A stretch of 64,000 nt of DNA from Cellvibrio zantedeschiae (GTDB lineage Bacteria > Pseudomonadota > Gammaproteobacteria > Pseudomonadales > Cellvibrionaceae): contig NZ_BMYZ01000001.1 in NCBI RefSeq assembly GCF_014652535.1, positions 248,001 through 312,000 on the forward strand, given 5' to 3'. The notes below the pieces were generated by a model, which saw only the letters and a list, made by a program, of their open reading frames with translations, did no database searches and was not told the DNA's origin. Positions within the stretch are counted from its first letter, which is position 1, and the number at the start of each line of letters is the position of its first letter. The position numbers and the translations under genes are program-made. This document shows, piece after piece, positions 43,954 through 53,130 of the stretch.

Positions 43954-45909
43954 CTAATGGCTCGCAACAATGAGTGGTGGAACCGGGCAATCCAGCGCAT
44001 CGGCAATGGCGCGAAATAATTCTGCCTCTACAACGGTGATCTCTTGATCTGCCAACACGCATTGGCTCATGGCTTTTAATAGTTTGGGTTTTTGCAGTGG
44101 TTTAACGCAATTCAAACGGTTAATCGCCAAATCCAAATCCATCATGTTGTAGTCGCTTTCATTCATGAGTTGCAGATCATCAAAACCTATTATGGATTTA
44201 CTCTTGTTGAACGCTGCTTGGGCATTTGATGCGGAATTTGCTCCCGCATTGGCGATGACCGATAAAAGTGTGCAGGCTTCATTTTTCAGTTGCGTCAAAT
44301 CCACCAAACGATGTGCTGATTTTTTAGGTTCCAAATTGTGCGTGATAATTTTGAAGAATGACCATTCGATTAAATCGATATGCTCATCCGCATGGATAAC
44401 ATGGCTCATAGCTGAGCGAAAGAGTTCATATTGTTGCGTTGAGAGATTTTTTAACGCAGGTAAGCTGAGTTCCAATAATGGCAATCTCAATCGCGGCTCT
44501 AATAAAGAAGCTTGAAGCGCAAGCGGTTTGATTGAATGAATTTGTGTTTGTGAAAATAGTTTGCCGAGCGCTTGCCATTGAATGCTTTGTTTGTCGGGAT
44601 TTTTATCAATCAGTAAACCCAGCATCAATGCTTGCGCATCCCATGGATTGTGGGCAGCTTCGCGCAGTTGATCGTTAATTGCATTCAATGTTTGGTGTGC
44701 GTATGCAAGGTGCGACTCATTGGGTTGACCAATGGTTTGCAAAATTTGATCGACTGTAACCACAAACTCCATGGCATTTTTGGGCGAACTAAATTCCAGG
44801 GGCGAGTGATCTTCATTGGCCTCAGAAAGTCTTCCTTCTTCTATATAGCTATTTTCGTCCGGTTGATAAACATCAATGTGGGCGAATTCACCATTCCAGC
44901 GTGGATCAATTCTTTTAATGCGTTCGGGTAATGGTGGGTGCGTTGCCAAGGCAGAAAACAAACTATTTGCGCCCTCGCCAAAAAACATATGACTGAATTC
45001 AGCGGCATTAGCGACATCCATTTGCGAGCCGCCGACATAGCCACCCAACTTCTTTAATGCGCCACCAATACCATCGGGATTGCGCGTAAATTTTACGGCG
45101 GAAGCATCAGCTAAAAATTCGCGTTGGCGGCTAACGGCAGCTTTTATCAGTTTTCCGAAAAATGTTCCCGCGTAGCCAATAATCATCAAGCCCAAACCAA
45201 TTCCCATCATAGCTGCGGCAGATTGATCTTTACGGGAGCGAAATGCTCTTCCGTGGCGTGAGCTACGCAACAGGAATTCGCCGATTAAACCTATTAGTAG
45301 AATACCGTTAAGTAAGGCAACCAGGCGCATGTTCAATTTCATATCACCGTGGAAGATATGGCTGAATTCATGTGCGATAACGCCCTGCAATTCATCGCGA
45401 TTTAGTACTCGAATACAACCGCGCGTTACGCCAATAACAGCATCTTGTGGAGTATGGCCAGCAGCAAATGCGTTAATCGCTTCATCTTCAATAATATAAA
45501 CCGGCGGCACAGGCGTGCCGGATGCGATGGACATTTCTTCCACCACATTCAAAATTTTCTTTTCATCTGCATTAGCATTATGAACAGTAAGGGGGCGCCC
45601 ACCGAGTGATTCAGCCACTACTCGGCCTCCGCTGGAGAGTTGGAATAACTTATATAAGCTACCTAAAAAAATAACCGCGCAAACAGAAAAGCTTATGCCA
45701 CCCAACATTTGCCAGCTCATAGCATGGGTAATGCCTTGCCATAAACCTGCATTCGCTAAATAGTTATGGGTGTTCTGCTCCATATAATAGAAGACTGCGG
45801 CGCAGAAGAAGGTGGTTACAGCAATTAATGACAATACCGCAAGGCACAATAAAACAATGAGCCGCTTGGTATTACGATAGGCGAGATCTTGTTGTTCAAA
45901 GAAATTCAT
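43954..45909 (-). CDS. M48-family membrane metalloprotease (LemA-associated)
   Basis: This 651-residue protein has two N-terminal transmembrane segments, an M48 protease domain with the zinc motif HEFSH near residue 180 and further membrane segments around 190-240. The C-terminal half is a long helical region ending in a TerB-like segment (LLKAMSQCVLADQEITVVEAELFRAIADALDCP). HtpX relatives degrade misfolded membrane proteins; this longer type pairs with LemA. lemA lies immediately upstream on the same strand, separated by a terminator-like hairpin. ATG start. Confidence 0.85.
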   Translation of the reverse strand: MNFFEQQDLAYRNTKRLIVLLCLAVLSLIAVTTFFCAAVFYYMEQNTHNYLANAGLWQGITHAMSWQMLGGISFSVCAVIFLGSLYKLFQLSSGGRVVAESLGGRPLTVHNANADEKKILNVVEEMSIASGTPVPPVYIIEDEAINAFAAGHTPQDAVIGVTRGCIRVLNRDELQGVIAHEFSHIFHGDMKLNMRLVALLNGILLIGLIGEFLLRSSRHGRAFRSRKDQSAAAMMGIGLGLMIIGYAGTFFGKLIKAAVSRQREFLADASAVKFTRNPDGIGGALKKLGGYVGGSQMDVANAAEFSHMFFGEGANSLFSALATHPPLPERIKRIDPRWNGEFAHIDVYQPDENSYIEEGRLSEANEDHSPLEFSSPKNAMEFVVTVDQILQTIGQPNESHLAYAHQTLNAINDQLREAAHNPWDAQALMLGLLIDKNPDKQSIQWQALGKLFSQTQIHSIKPLALQASLLEPRLRLPLLELSLPALKNLSTQQYELFRSAMSHVIHADEHIDLIEWSFFKIITHNLEPKKSAHRLVDLTQLKNEACTLLSVIANAGANSASNAQAAFNKSKSIIGFDDLQLMNESDYNMMDLDLAINRLNCVKPLQKPKLLKAMSQCVLADQEITVVEAELFRAIADALDCPVPPLIVASH

Positions 45910-45992
45910 AGGGGCTCTGTCAATTAAGAGGGGCTCTATTAGTTAAAAGAGGCTCTGTTGATAAGAATCAGGGAAATTGCTGTAGCTGAAAT

Positions 45993-46024
45993 AAAAAAGG
46001 CCATCTAATGATAGCCTCTTTTTT
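45993..46024 (-). terminator. Terminator-like hairpin between lemA and the M48 gene
   Basis: On the minus strand aaaaaagaggctatc...gatggcctttttt forms a stem with one mismatch and a T-run. Because it lies inside the apparent lemA-M48 unit it may be a partial attenuator that lowers protease expression relative to LemA. Confidence 0.65.
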
Positions 46025-46032
46025 GATTTTTA

Positions 46033-46626
46033 TTAAAAGCTGACTTTGGGAGCCGCTTGAATTTCTTTGGAATCTTCGAAGACTAATAAAGAAGCGTCCT
46101 GGCTGTGGCCGAATGATGCGGCAAAAAATACCGGAGGAAAGCTTTGTTTATAAGTGTTGTAAGAGGTCACTGCATCGTTAAAAGCCTGGCGAGCAAATGA
46201 CACTTTGTTTTCTGTGCTGGTAAGCTCTTCTGAAACCTGCATCATATTTTGTGATGCTTTTAAATCCGGGTAAGCCTCCATTACTACACTCAAGCGGCTC
46301 ATCGCATTTGTCAGCAAACTTTCTGCGCCTGCTAAATCTTTCATCGCTGCTGCGTTGCTTGGATCAGCTGCTGCTGCTTTTAGTCCACCAACTGCCTGAT
46401 TACGTGCGCTAATTACAGCTTCCAAGGTTTCGCGCTCGTGCGACAGATAACCTTTAGCGGTTTCCACCAGGTTGGGAATTAAGTCATAGCGGCGTTTTAA
46501 CTGTACTTCGATTTGCGAAAATGCATTTTGGTAACGGTTTTTAAGCGATACCAGTTGGTTGTAAATGCCAATAACATAAAACACGATAACGGCAATAATG
46601 ACCAGAAGAACAATAAATGCGACCAT
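46033..46626 (-). CDS. lemA: LemA family protein
   Basis: This 197-residue protein has one N-terminal transmembrane helix (FIVLLVIIAVIVFYVIGIYNQ) and the LemA core (RYQNAFSQIEVQLKRRYDLI, PNLVETAKGYLSHE, ARNQAVGG). LemA proteins are long helical bundles that work with M48 or TPM-domain partners; their biochemical role is not established. ATG start. The M48 protease gene follows on the same strand, and the dolP gene lies 70 bases upstream in the same direction. Confidence 0.92.
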   Translation of the reverse strand: MVAFIVLLVIIAVIVFYVIGIYNQLVSLKNRYQNAFSQIEVQLKRRYDLIPNLVETAKGYLSHERETLEAVISARNQAVGGLKAAAADPSNAAAMKDLAGAESLLTNAMSRLSVVMEAYPDLKASQNMMQVSEELTSTENKVSFARQAFNDAVTSYNTYKQSFPPVFFAASFGHSQDASLLVFEDSKEIQAAPKVSF

Positions 46627-46696
46627 GATGGCTTCCTATATGCTTGTGTGTGTTTAGCGAACTTATTTTTCGGCGCTTTGAAACTTCATGTTTTAG

Positions 46697-47281
46697 TTAG
46701 TCAACATATTCAAAAACTTTAACAACTTTTTGTACATCTGCAGTATGGCTAACCATATTCACGATACGATCTGCCTCTGCATGAGTGACTATACCCATCA
46801 AAAATACCGCCTGGTTTTCGGTAACAAAATGTACGCGACGACTCTCAGTTTCGCTATCGGCCAGCAGTTGGGCTTTTATTTTTGTGCTAATCCAGGCGTC
46901 TTTACTGCGTGCGGTAAAGTTAGTGGGTTCGCTAACGATTAGCTCGTTATGGATTTCGCGAACCGGGTTTAATTTGTAAACCGTGTCAGCTACCAGGTTA
47001 CGTAGCTCATCGCTGGGTACTTGACCGGTTAATAAAACGATACCGTTAAAGCTGTCGATGTTGACGTGGGCATGTTCCAGCTGGGGATCAGCCTTCTTTA
47101 TATTAACCTTGGCTGCAGTTTCAATTTCGTTGTCGTTGAGTTTTGCGCCCATGGTGCGTTCATTGGCTTTCATCTCAATCGGTTTGCTGGTGGTGGCGTT
47201 AATCACTTCCGCGCAGCCGCTCATCAACAAGCTTGTGCAAAGGGCGAGGCTCAATAAACTAATACGAGTTGAGGTTTTCAT
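46697..47281 (-). CDS. dolP: BON-domain outer-membrane lipoprotein DolP (YraP)
   Basis: This 194-residue lipoprotein has a lipobox at LLMSGC (C22) and two BON domains (ETAAKVNIKKADPQLEHAHVN with NGIVLLTGQVPS, and AWISTKIKAQLLAD with NQAVFLMGIVT). DolP marks sites of cell-division and outer-membrane stress. It is the last gene of the conserved lpoA-yraN-diaA-dolP order, starting two bases after diaA. Confidence 0.92.
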   Translation of the reverse strand: MKTSTRISLLSLALCTSLLMSGCAEVINATTSKPIEMKANERTMGAKLNDNEIETAAKVNIKKADPQLEHAHVNIDSFNGIVLLTGQVPSDELRNLVADTVYKLNPVREIHNELIVSEPTNFTARSKDAWISTKIKAQLLADSETESRRVHFVTENQAVFLMGIVTHAEADRIVNMVSHTADVQKVVKVFEYVD

Positions 47282-47283
47282 AG

Positions 47284-47859
47284 TTAAAATCCACCAAACA
47301 GTTGTTGATCAATCAAATCACACACGCAGAAGAGCGTGAGCAAGTGTACTTCATGAATACGATGTTTGGCCGTAACTGGCACGCGAAGTTCAATATCCTG
47401 TGAATCTAACAAAGCTGCTACATCGCCACCGTCGCGACCGGTGAGTGCAATGACTTGCATATGCTTGTCGTGAGCGGCACTAATAGCTTGTAACAAATTG
47501 CTGGCGGTGCCTGTAGTGGTCACCAACAACAATACATCGCCTTGGTTGCCCAAGGTACGAATTTGTTTTGCATAGATGTCATTCGTATTCGAGTTGTCAG
47601 CATTGCTGATGATATCTGTACCCAAGCTGATTGCCGGTAAACTCGGGCGCTCTTGCTCCAGGCTGTTCATCAGGTTGGCGGTAAAAATATGTGCATGTGC
47701 AGCAGAAATACCGTTGCCGCAGGTTAATACTTTTTTCTCGTTCAGTAGCGCTTCAACAATACAATGACTTGCATGTGCAATGAGTGGTGCAAGCTGTTCG
47801 CCAGCTTGCATTTTGGCTTCAATACTTTCGTGAAAAAGCGTGATAACTCGTTGATCCAT
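47284..47859 (-). CDS. diaA: SIS-domain DnaA-interacting protein DiaA-like
   Basis: This 191-residue protein has a single SIS domain (KKVLTCGNGISAAHAHIFTANLM, LLVTTTGTASNLLQAI, TGRDGGDVAALL). It is close in type to GmhA, but synteny with yraN and dolP identifies the DiaA/YraO branch, which regulates replication initiation by binding DnaA. ATG start. It lies 29 bases after yraN. Confidence 0.88.
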   Translation of the reverse strand: MDQRVITLFHESIEAKMQAGEQLAPLIAHASHCIVEALLNEKKVLTCGNGISAAHAHIFTANLMNSLEQERPSLPAISLGTDIISNADNSNTNDIYAKQIRTLGNQGDVLLLVTTTGTASNLLQAISAAHDKHMQVIALTGRDGGDVAALLDSQDIELRVPVTAKHRIHEVHLLTLFCVCDLIDQQLFGGF

Positions 47860-47888
47860 AATATTCGATTCAAAAATAGCAAAAATTG

Positions 47889-48260
47889 TTAGCTGGAGAA
47901 GGCGTCTTTAATCCACTCAGGTTCACCATTGTCGCTGAAGGCTATGACATCAAAGCGACAAATGGCAGATTCGGTGAGTTGGTGTTCTTGCAAATAATAC
48001 AGCGCTGTTTTGATGATTTTTTGCTGTTTGCGAATAGTAACGCTTTCAGCTGCATTGGCAAATGCCTGGTGGGTGCGTAGGCGCACTTCAACGAATACCA
48101 AAGTATCTTTGTGCTGCATTATGAGGTCAATTTCGCCGAGTTTGCAGCGGTAATTTTGGGATATTTTTACCAACCCCTGTTGCTGCAAAAAGGCGAGCGC
48201 GCGGTCTTCAGCTTGAGCGCCGGAGTTTTTTTCAGTTGATGTTTTTCGGCTAAAAAACAT
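47889..48260 (-). CDS. yraN: UPF0102 protein YraN
   Basis: This 123-residue endonuclease-fold protein has GAQAEDRALAFLQQQGL, the GEIDLIMQ and VFVEVRLRT motifs (the D/ExK-like nuclease core of the family) and a C-terminal RFDVIAF. Function is unknown. Its ATG lies two bases downstream of the lpoA stop, so it is translationally coupled. Confidence 0.92.
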   Translation of the reverse strand: MFFSRKTSTEKNSGAQAEDRALAFLQQQGLVKISQNYRCKLGEIDLIMQHKDTLVFVEVRLRTHQAFANAAESVTIRKQQKIIKTALYYLQEHQLTESAICRFDVIAFSDNGEPEWIKDAFSS

Positions 48261-48261
48261 C

Positions 48262-50151
48262 TTATTCGCTGGCTTCCTGATTACTGGTATCTACTACTGT
48301 TGCTAAGGGTTCGGCCAAACCTTCATTAAAGCGCGCCCACATTTGTTCGCGCTCTATGCGGCCATCAGGCAATAGTTGTAGTGAACCTGTGGCTCCATAA
48401 ATTCGCATTTGTGGAGCTTGTTTCAGTTGCGCCAAGCGTGAGTAGAGATGAAATGCATCAGCACCTAATGCGTGTAAGCGGCCATAGACTGCAGCGACGC
48501 GAGTATTTTGTGCGATGGTTTGTTTGGTGGGATTGTTGCTATCAAAAACCCACGGCAGTGTATTAAAGATAACGCCGTTTAAATCTTCGTTTTTAATTGC
48601 ATCAGCATCGCCAGAATAAATGCTGCTGGTCGCATACACGGGAATGCTGTTGGCATATTGAAACACTAATGTAGGTTTGATTTGTCGGCCTTGATCGGGT
48701 GTAACTGCCATAAAAATCATATTCACGTCGGCACGGCGACGAGGTTGGAATTCCAGTTTTGTACCTAATTGTTGTTGTAAAAGCGTAGCGCGCGCTTGGC
48801 TTTCGTCGAGCAACATCAGGTGGCGAAAACTTTCGGAAAATTTATCTTGCGATGCAAAATTACTTTTACCTACCAGTGTTCCGCCTAACTTTTGCCATTC
48901 GGCTGCGAATGCTTGCGCGCTACGTTCACTGATTTCCTGTGCTGTTGAAACTATAAGTGCGCGCTTGTAACCATCTTGAATTCCCTGACGCGCAACCTGA
49001 CGCGCTTCATCTTCAACAGCTAAACCGAATTGATAAAAATTTGCCAAAGGCTGCGCTGGTTGTTGATCGGGATAATTCAGGCTCAAGAGCGGTACTTGCA
49101 GCGACGTTAAGCGGCTAATGGCATTGACGTTATCTTTATCAATTGGGCCAATAATAAAATCAGCACCGTCGTTAACAGCTTGCTGATAAGCTGCTATTGA
49201 ATCTTTGCTGGAATCGTATTTGCGAACGCTGGGTAAATTAGTAGTACCTATATGTTGATAATAAGCCGCAAAAAAACCATCGCTAACCGTTTCACCTGCT
49301 TCGGTCAATCTGCCCTGCAAGGGTAGCAGGAGTGCAATTTTTTTTGGTTGCGAGGTGTTAATACCTTGCAGCGCGCGCAAGTCTTTGGGGAGATTGCTAG
49401 CCGCAGGATGTGTACGCCATTGCTTTTGCCACTGCGTGAGGCTTGCAAGTTGCGCGCTAATATCTTGCGTGTTGTTTTTGCTGAGTGCGGCCAAACTGTA
49501 CCAACCTTGGGTAATACCACCGCTGCCTTTCATCGCGTTGGCTTGCAGTTCGTTGAGCGGAATATTCATAAGCGTTTGCCAAAGTACATCCTGATTGATA
49601 TTGGCAGCTTGTTGATCCGTTAACAGGGCAGAGGCGTTAATGCGTTCCGCAATACTTTCATGCAACTGACCGTTGCGTTCAAACGCCTGGGCGCGCAACT
49701 CGCGTAATGCGGCTTCTTGTGCTGGTTCCAACGCTTTTAATTGTTGTTCCAGCCGGGTGTTGGTTAAAATGCGTCGCGCACGATCAGCATTACCATCTTT
49801 TAAGGCTAGATCTGCAGATAATTGGCTCGATTTTACAAATACTGAATCAGACGATTGGTTCGTGCCGAGTTCGCCAATTAAATTGCGAGCTTTATCCAAT
49901 TTATTTTGCGCAAGATAAATCTCTGCTGCTTGCAGAATTAAGGTTTCGCGTTCCGGTGATTTTTTTTGCTGGGCAAGTGTAATAAGTGTTTGTGGATCTT
50001 GAGTGGCTGTAGATGTTTTTGTTGCTGCCGCTGCATCGCTTTTAACAGTGGAAGCAGGCTCGTTGGGTTTTACGCGGGCGTCACCACCACAGCTGCTAAT
50101 TGCTAGAGCTAGCAGCGAAATGAATACACAATGTGTTGGTCGGTTTAACAT
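48262..50151 (-). CDS. lpoA: Penicillin-binding-protein activator lipoprotein LpoA
   Basis: This 629-residue outer-membrane lipoprotein has a lipobox at AISSCGG (C21), an N-terminal TPR-like helical domain (about 50-250) and a C-terminal periplasmic-binding-fold domain (KKIALLLPLQGRLTEAG, ADFIIGPIDKDNVNAI, DVNMIFMAVTPDQGRQI). LpoA activates the peptidoglycan synthase PBP1A. ATG start. It heads the minus-strand yra operon and is divergent from rsmI over 59 bases, a conserved gammaproteobacterial arrangement. Confidence 0.92.
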   Translation of the reverse strand: MLNRPTHCVFISLLALAISSCGGDARVKPNEPASTVKSDAAAATKTSTATQDPQTLITLAQQKKSPERETLILQAAEIYLAQNKLDKARNLIGELGTNQSSDSVFVKSSQLSADLALKDGNADRARRILTNTRLEQQLKALEPAQEAALRELRAQAFERNGQLHESIAERINASALLTDQQAANINQDVLWQTLMNIPLNELQANAMKGSGGITQGWYSLAALSKNNTQDISAQLASLTQWQKQWRTHPAASNLPKDLRALQGINTSQPKKIALLLPLQGRLTEAGETVSDGFFAAYYQHIGTTNLPSVRKYDSSKDSIAAYQQAVNDGADFIIGPIDKDNVNAISRLTSLQVPLLSLNYPDQQPAQPLANFYQFGLAVEDEARQVARQGIQDGYKRALIVSTAQEISERSAQAFAAEWQKLGGTLVGKSNFASQDKFSESFRHLMLLDESQARATLLQQQLGTKLEFQPRRRADVNMIFMAVTPDQGRQIKPTLVFQYANSIPVYATSSIYSGDADAIKNEDLNGVIFNTLPWVFDSNNPTKQTIAQNTRVAAVYGRLHALGADAFHLYSRLAQLKQAPQMRIYGATGSLQLLPDGRIEREQMWARFNEGLAEPLATVVDTSNQEASE

Positions 50152-50210
50152 GGGTTACAACTCCTGACGCACGACTAAAATCTGGCCATATGGCCTTTGG
50201 AACGAACTTT

Positions 50211-51062
50211 ATGAGTACTTTGGCAGCTAATTCTGGCGGCACACTTTATGTAGTCGCCACGCCTATCGGTAATTTGGACGACATGGTACCGCGAGCCATA
50301 CAGACACTACAAACTGTAGCAGTGATTGCTGCGGAAGATACGCGCCACAGCGCTCGTTTATTGGCTCATTTTGACATAAAAACACCTGCAGTCGCGTATC
50401 ACGATCACAGTGATGAACATCGCACCGAACAATTGATTGCGCGATTATTAGCCGGTGAAGATGTCGCCTTGATTTCAGATGCTGGCACGCCTCTGGTTTC
50501 TGACCCGGGTTACCGCCTGGTGCGCAAAGCGCGCGAGCAAGGAATTCGTGTTGCACCTATTCCCGGTGCATGCGCCATGATTGCGGCTTTGAGCGCTGCG
50601 GGTTTGCCGTCTGATCGTTTTGCTTTTGAAGGTTTTTTGCCCGCAAAACAAGTAGCACGTACCACTCAGCTTGAATCTTTAGCGGGCGACACTCGTACGT
50701 TAATTTTCTACGAAGCGCCGCATCGCATTCTGGAAACCTTGCAAGATATGTTGAGTGTATTTGGTGCTGAGCGCGAAGTTGTTATTGCGCGCGAAGTCAC
50801 CAAAACATTTGAAACGATTAAAGGCGATAGGTTGGATGTTATGGTGAATTGGGTTGCTGCAGACAGCAATCAACAGCGTGGAGAAATTGTGTTGTTAGTG
50901 CATGGGGCAACCAAGCCAGAGAGTGCAGAAATATCCGCCGAGCAAGAGCGCATTATGCGCGTTTTGTTAGAAGACTTACCGGTAAAACAAGCTGCTGCTA
51001 TAGGTGCAAAAATTACAGGTTTGAAAAAGAATTTTTTGTACGATTGGGCGCTAAAAGAATAA
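50211..51062 (+). CDS. rsmI: 16S rRNA (cytidine-1402 2'-O) methyltransferase
   Basis: This tetrapyrrole-methylase-fold enzyme of about 283 residues has TLYVVATPIGNLDDMVPRA, AAEDTRHSARLL, SDAGTPLVSDPGYRLV and PIPGACAMIAALSAAGLP, all diagnostic of RsmI. It methylates C1402 in the 16S rRNA decoding centre. I chose the ATG at 50211; an upstream in-frame start at 50133 would overlap lpoA. In many relatives rnpB or mraZ follows closely, but here about 7.5 kb of accessory genes intervene. Confidence 0.95.
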   Translation: MSTLAANSGGTLYVVATPIGNLDDMVPRAIQTLQTVAVIAAEDTRHSARLLAHFDIKTPAVAYHDHSDEHRTEQLIARLLAGEDVALISDAGTPLVSDPGYRLVRKAREQGIRVAPIPGACAMIAALSAAGLPSDRFAFEGFLPAKQVARTTQLESLAGDTRTLIFYEAPHRILETLQDMLSVFGAEREVVIAREVTKTFETIKGDRLDVMVNWVAADSNQQRGEIVLLVHGATKPESAEISAEQERIMRVLLEDLPVKQAAAIGAKITGLKKNFLYDWALKE

Positions 51063-51282
51063 TACATTAATAATCACAACACCTATTGATCATTCCTTTG
51101 CGCCCCCCCTTTTTGAATGTCGCTATCGTCAGGTCGTTGGCGATACCGCTAAAAAATGCAGAAAACCCCTTATTTGCAGGCGATTTTTTACGTTAGGCAC
51201 CGCACATTTTTTTGATAACAAGTGGAGTTAAGCTTAAGGCTCGGCGCTGAAAATCTAATGCGCGCAATTCAGGAGTTTACCT

Positions 51283-51522
51283 ATGACCGCAATTCATGCA
51301 CCTGCTGCAATGCACAAAGTACATGATGGATTAAGTTATACAATCCTTTTGAAGCCTGATGATACAACGGTATATTTGGATATTAATGAGTTAGGTTTGC
51401 ATCATCATCAGGTGCGAACTGTCTGCGAAAAGAATGATTGGGATCATCTGGAAGAAGAGGGTGATCATGCCGCGTTCACTATCATTGACTTACACAATGC
51501 CGCTCCTAAAGTTTTTCTTTAG
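51283..51522 (+). CDS. Small hypothetical protein
   Basis: This 79-residue soluble acidic protein has a good ribosome site (aggag, seven bases upstream of the ATG), so it is likely real. The sequence is His/Asp-rich (HHHQVRTVCEKNDWDHLEEEGDHAAF). I recognise no family, signal peptide or membrane segment. It stands alone between rsmI and the porin gene. Confidence 0.65.
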   Translation: MTAIHAPAAMHKVHDGLSYTILLKPDDTTVYLDINELGLHHHQVRTVCEKNDWDHLEEEGDHAAFTIIDLHNAAPKVFL

Positions 51523-51560
51523 ATACATTCGGCCCCAATTTTGTTAATTAAATAAGTGAA

Positions 51561-51581
51561 GAGGGTTGCATAGCAACCCTC
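51561..51581. repeat. Perfect short hairpin after the small protein gene
   Basis: A 9-bp stem (gagggttgc/gcaaccctc) has a 3-base loop 38 bases past the small ORF. No T-run follows, so terminator activity is doubtful. It lies between two genes that converge. Confidence 0.5.
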
Positions 51582-51625
51582 ATAAGCCGCTTTTAATGCG
51601 ATTCTATTTTATAGAAGCCTGGATT

Positions 51626-52990
51626 TTAATACGCAAACTGCAATCTAAGTTGCACTGCATTTAAATCTTTATCGGCAAACGACCCACCTTCTATATCCAG
51701 CACATGTACGTAATTCATGCTTGCGCGGAAATATTGGTTTAAATAACTATTAAGTGCGAAGGTAAGGTTGCGCTCTTTGCCACCATTGATTTCCGGTAAC
51801 ATCACCTTATTGCGCAATACCAAATCACCGTCGGTTAAATCAATTTCGGATAAACGCACTGCTAATTCCCACGCGCCTATACCACCTTGGTCAATACCTT
51901 TTGAAGGCTTGATGCCATCAAATAAACCTTTATCGCCTTTATAGGTACGTTGTTCTCCCGTAATGCTCCAACTAGTTTGCGCAAACCAGCCACTGAAATG
52001 AACATCGTCCAAATTATTTTTGCGGTGTACGGTGGTATCAATATATTCCGCGTTAAAGCCCAAGGTTTTAAAGCTCCCCCCCAATTCTAACCCCCACAAA
52101 TCAGTGCGTTCGGCGTTGGCAATATTGCCAGTGTCCACCAAGCGAGTTTCAATAATGTTGGATTCAGGTTTGCTGCGGAAGCGCACGCTATCGCTGTAAG
52201 TAATAGGTGTCGTTGTTGATGCCGTATTATTTTGACTCGGCGCGCGCGTTGCGAGAGATGCGCCTAAATGAAATGTGCCACCGGGACCAATTAAAGGTGC
52301 CCAGGAGGTACGGAAAGCTGCGCCGCCACCTTCATCACTTACTGCACTGGCAGCGGTAGAAATTTGTTCGCCGTACAGCATAAACGCGCTGCTCCAATTA
52401 TCTTTGCCCGCAGAAATCATGGCACCAGGTGCGCGTGCATTTAAAAATGCATTGGGCAGTGAACGCTCCATAAAGGTTAAACCTTTATCGGCGGCTAAAG
52501 ACTCCTGACTGAACGGAATTTTAAAGTGGCCGAAGGTTAATTGAATTGGCGTGGAGGTTTTAAAGCCGCGATAGGTGACAAAGCCATCAATTAATTGTGA
52601 ACCATTGGCAAAATCAATTTCAGTTTTGTAATCCCAGCTGTTGTACAAAGTGCCGTTAATCGATAAGCGTACGCGGCGAAATTCAGAGCCAGCGTTAGCG
52701 AGGTCTCGCCCTGCAACATCTTTAATATCGCTGCTGTAATTGACTCCATCTAATTGCAACATGGTGCCGATTTGCGCACTGAAATTCTTATCGCCGCTCA
52801 CAATTTTTAAGCCATCGCTCATATCAACTGTGGCTTGTGAGTTTTGTGCTTTTTTAATTTTTTCGTATTCTTCGGCAGTAATAACACCTTTTTGGGCGAG
52901 TAGTTCAGTGGTGGCGTCCACTGCGAATGCGGGGGCAGCGAGCGATGAATATACTAAAAACCAGGGTGAGAGTTTTGCTAATTGACGCAT
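51626..52990 (-). CDS. OprO/OprP-type anion porin
   Basis: This 454-residue outer-membrane porin has a signal peptide (ends SLAAPAFA), a short N-terminal coiled region (LLAQKGVITAEEYEKIKKAQ) and a barrel of the phosphate-selective porin O/P family (FRRVRLSINGTLYNSWDYK, LTFGHFKIPFSQE), ending in QFAY. The family prefers phosphate or polyphosphate. It is divergent from modABC across a shared ModE-like site, so molybdate or another oxyanion is a reasonable guess for its substrate (inference). Confidence 0.85.
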   Translation of the reverse strand: MRQLAKLSPWFLVYSSLAAPAFAVDATTELLAQKGVITAEEYEKIKKAQNSQATVDMSDGLKIVSGDKNFSAQIGTMLQLDGVNYSSDIKDVAGRDLANAGSEFRRVRLSINGTLYNSWDYKTEIDFANGSQLIDGFVTYRGFKTSTPIQLTFGHFKIPFSQESLAADKGLTFMERSLPNAFLNARAPGAMISAGKDNWSSAFMLYGEQISTAASAVSDEGGGAAFRTSWAPLIGPGGTFHLGASLATRAPSQNNTASTTTPITYSDSVRFRSKPESNIIETRLVDTGNIANAERTDLWGLELGGSFKTLGFNAEYIDTTVHRKNNLDDVHFSGWFAQTSWSITGEQRTYKGDKGLFDGIKPSKGIDQGGIGAWELAVRLSEIDLTDGDLVLRNKVMLPEINGGKERNLTFALNSYLNQYFRASMNYVHVLDIEGGSFADKDLNAVQLRLQFAY

Positions 52991-53049
52991 TGTTCAAGTC
53001 TCCGATTGTCATTTGAATGAAATATCGGGGGCGGATGTTGACATTGTTA

Positions 53050-53077
53050 ATCGATATATACAACCATATACATCGAT
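53050..53077. promoter_or_regulatory. ModE-like operator between the porin and modA genes
   Basis: The near-perfect inverted repeat atcgatatata-caacca-tatacatcgat has the shape of ModE sites (CGnTATATA-N6-TATAnnnCG). It sits in the 140-base divergent promoter region of the porin and modA genes, 54 bases before the modA start. One mismatched position breaks perfect symmetry. The short ModE encoded at 55446-55844 is the likely binder. Confidence 0.72.
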
Positions 53078-53130
53078 GATCTATTAGAAATGACGTTATT
53101 GATTAATTGATGTAAAAAATGAGGAATAAA

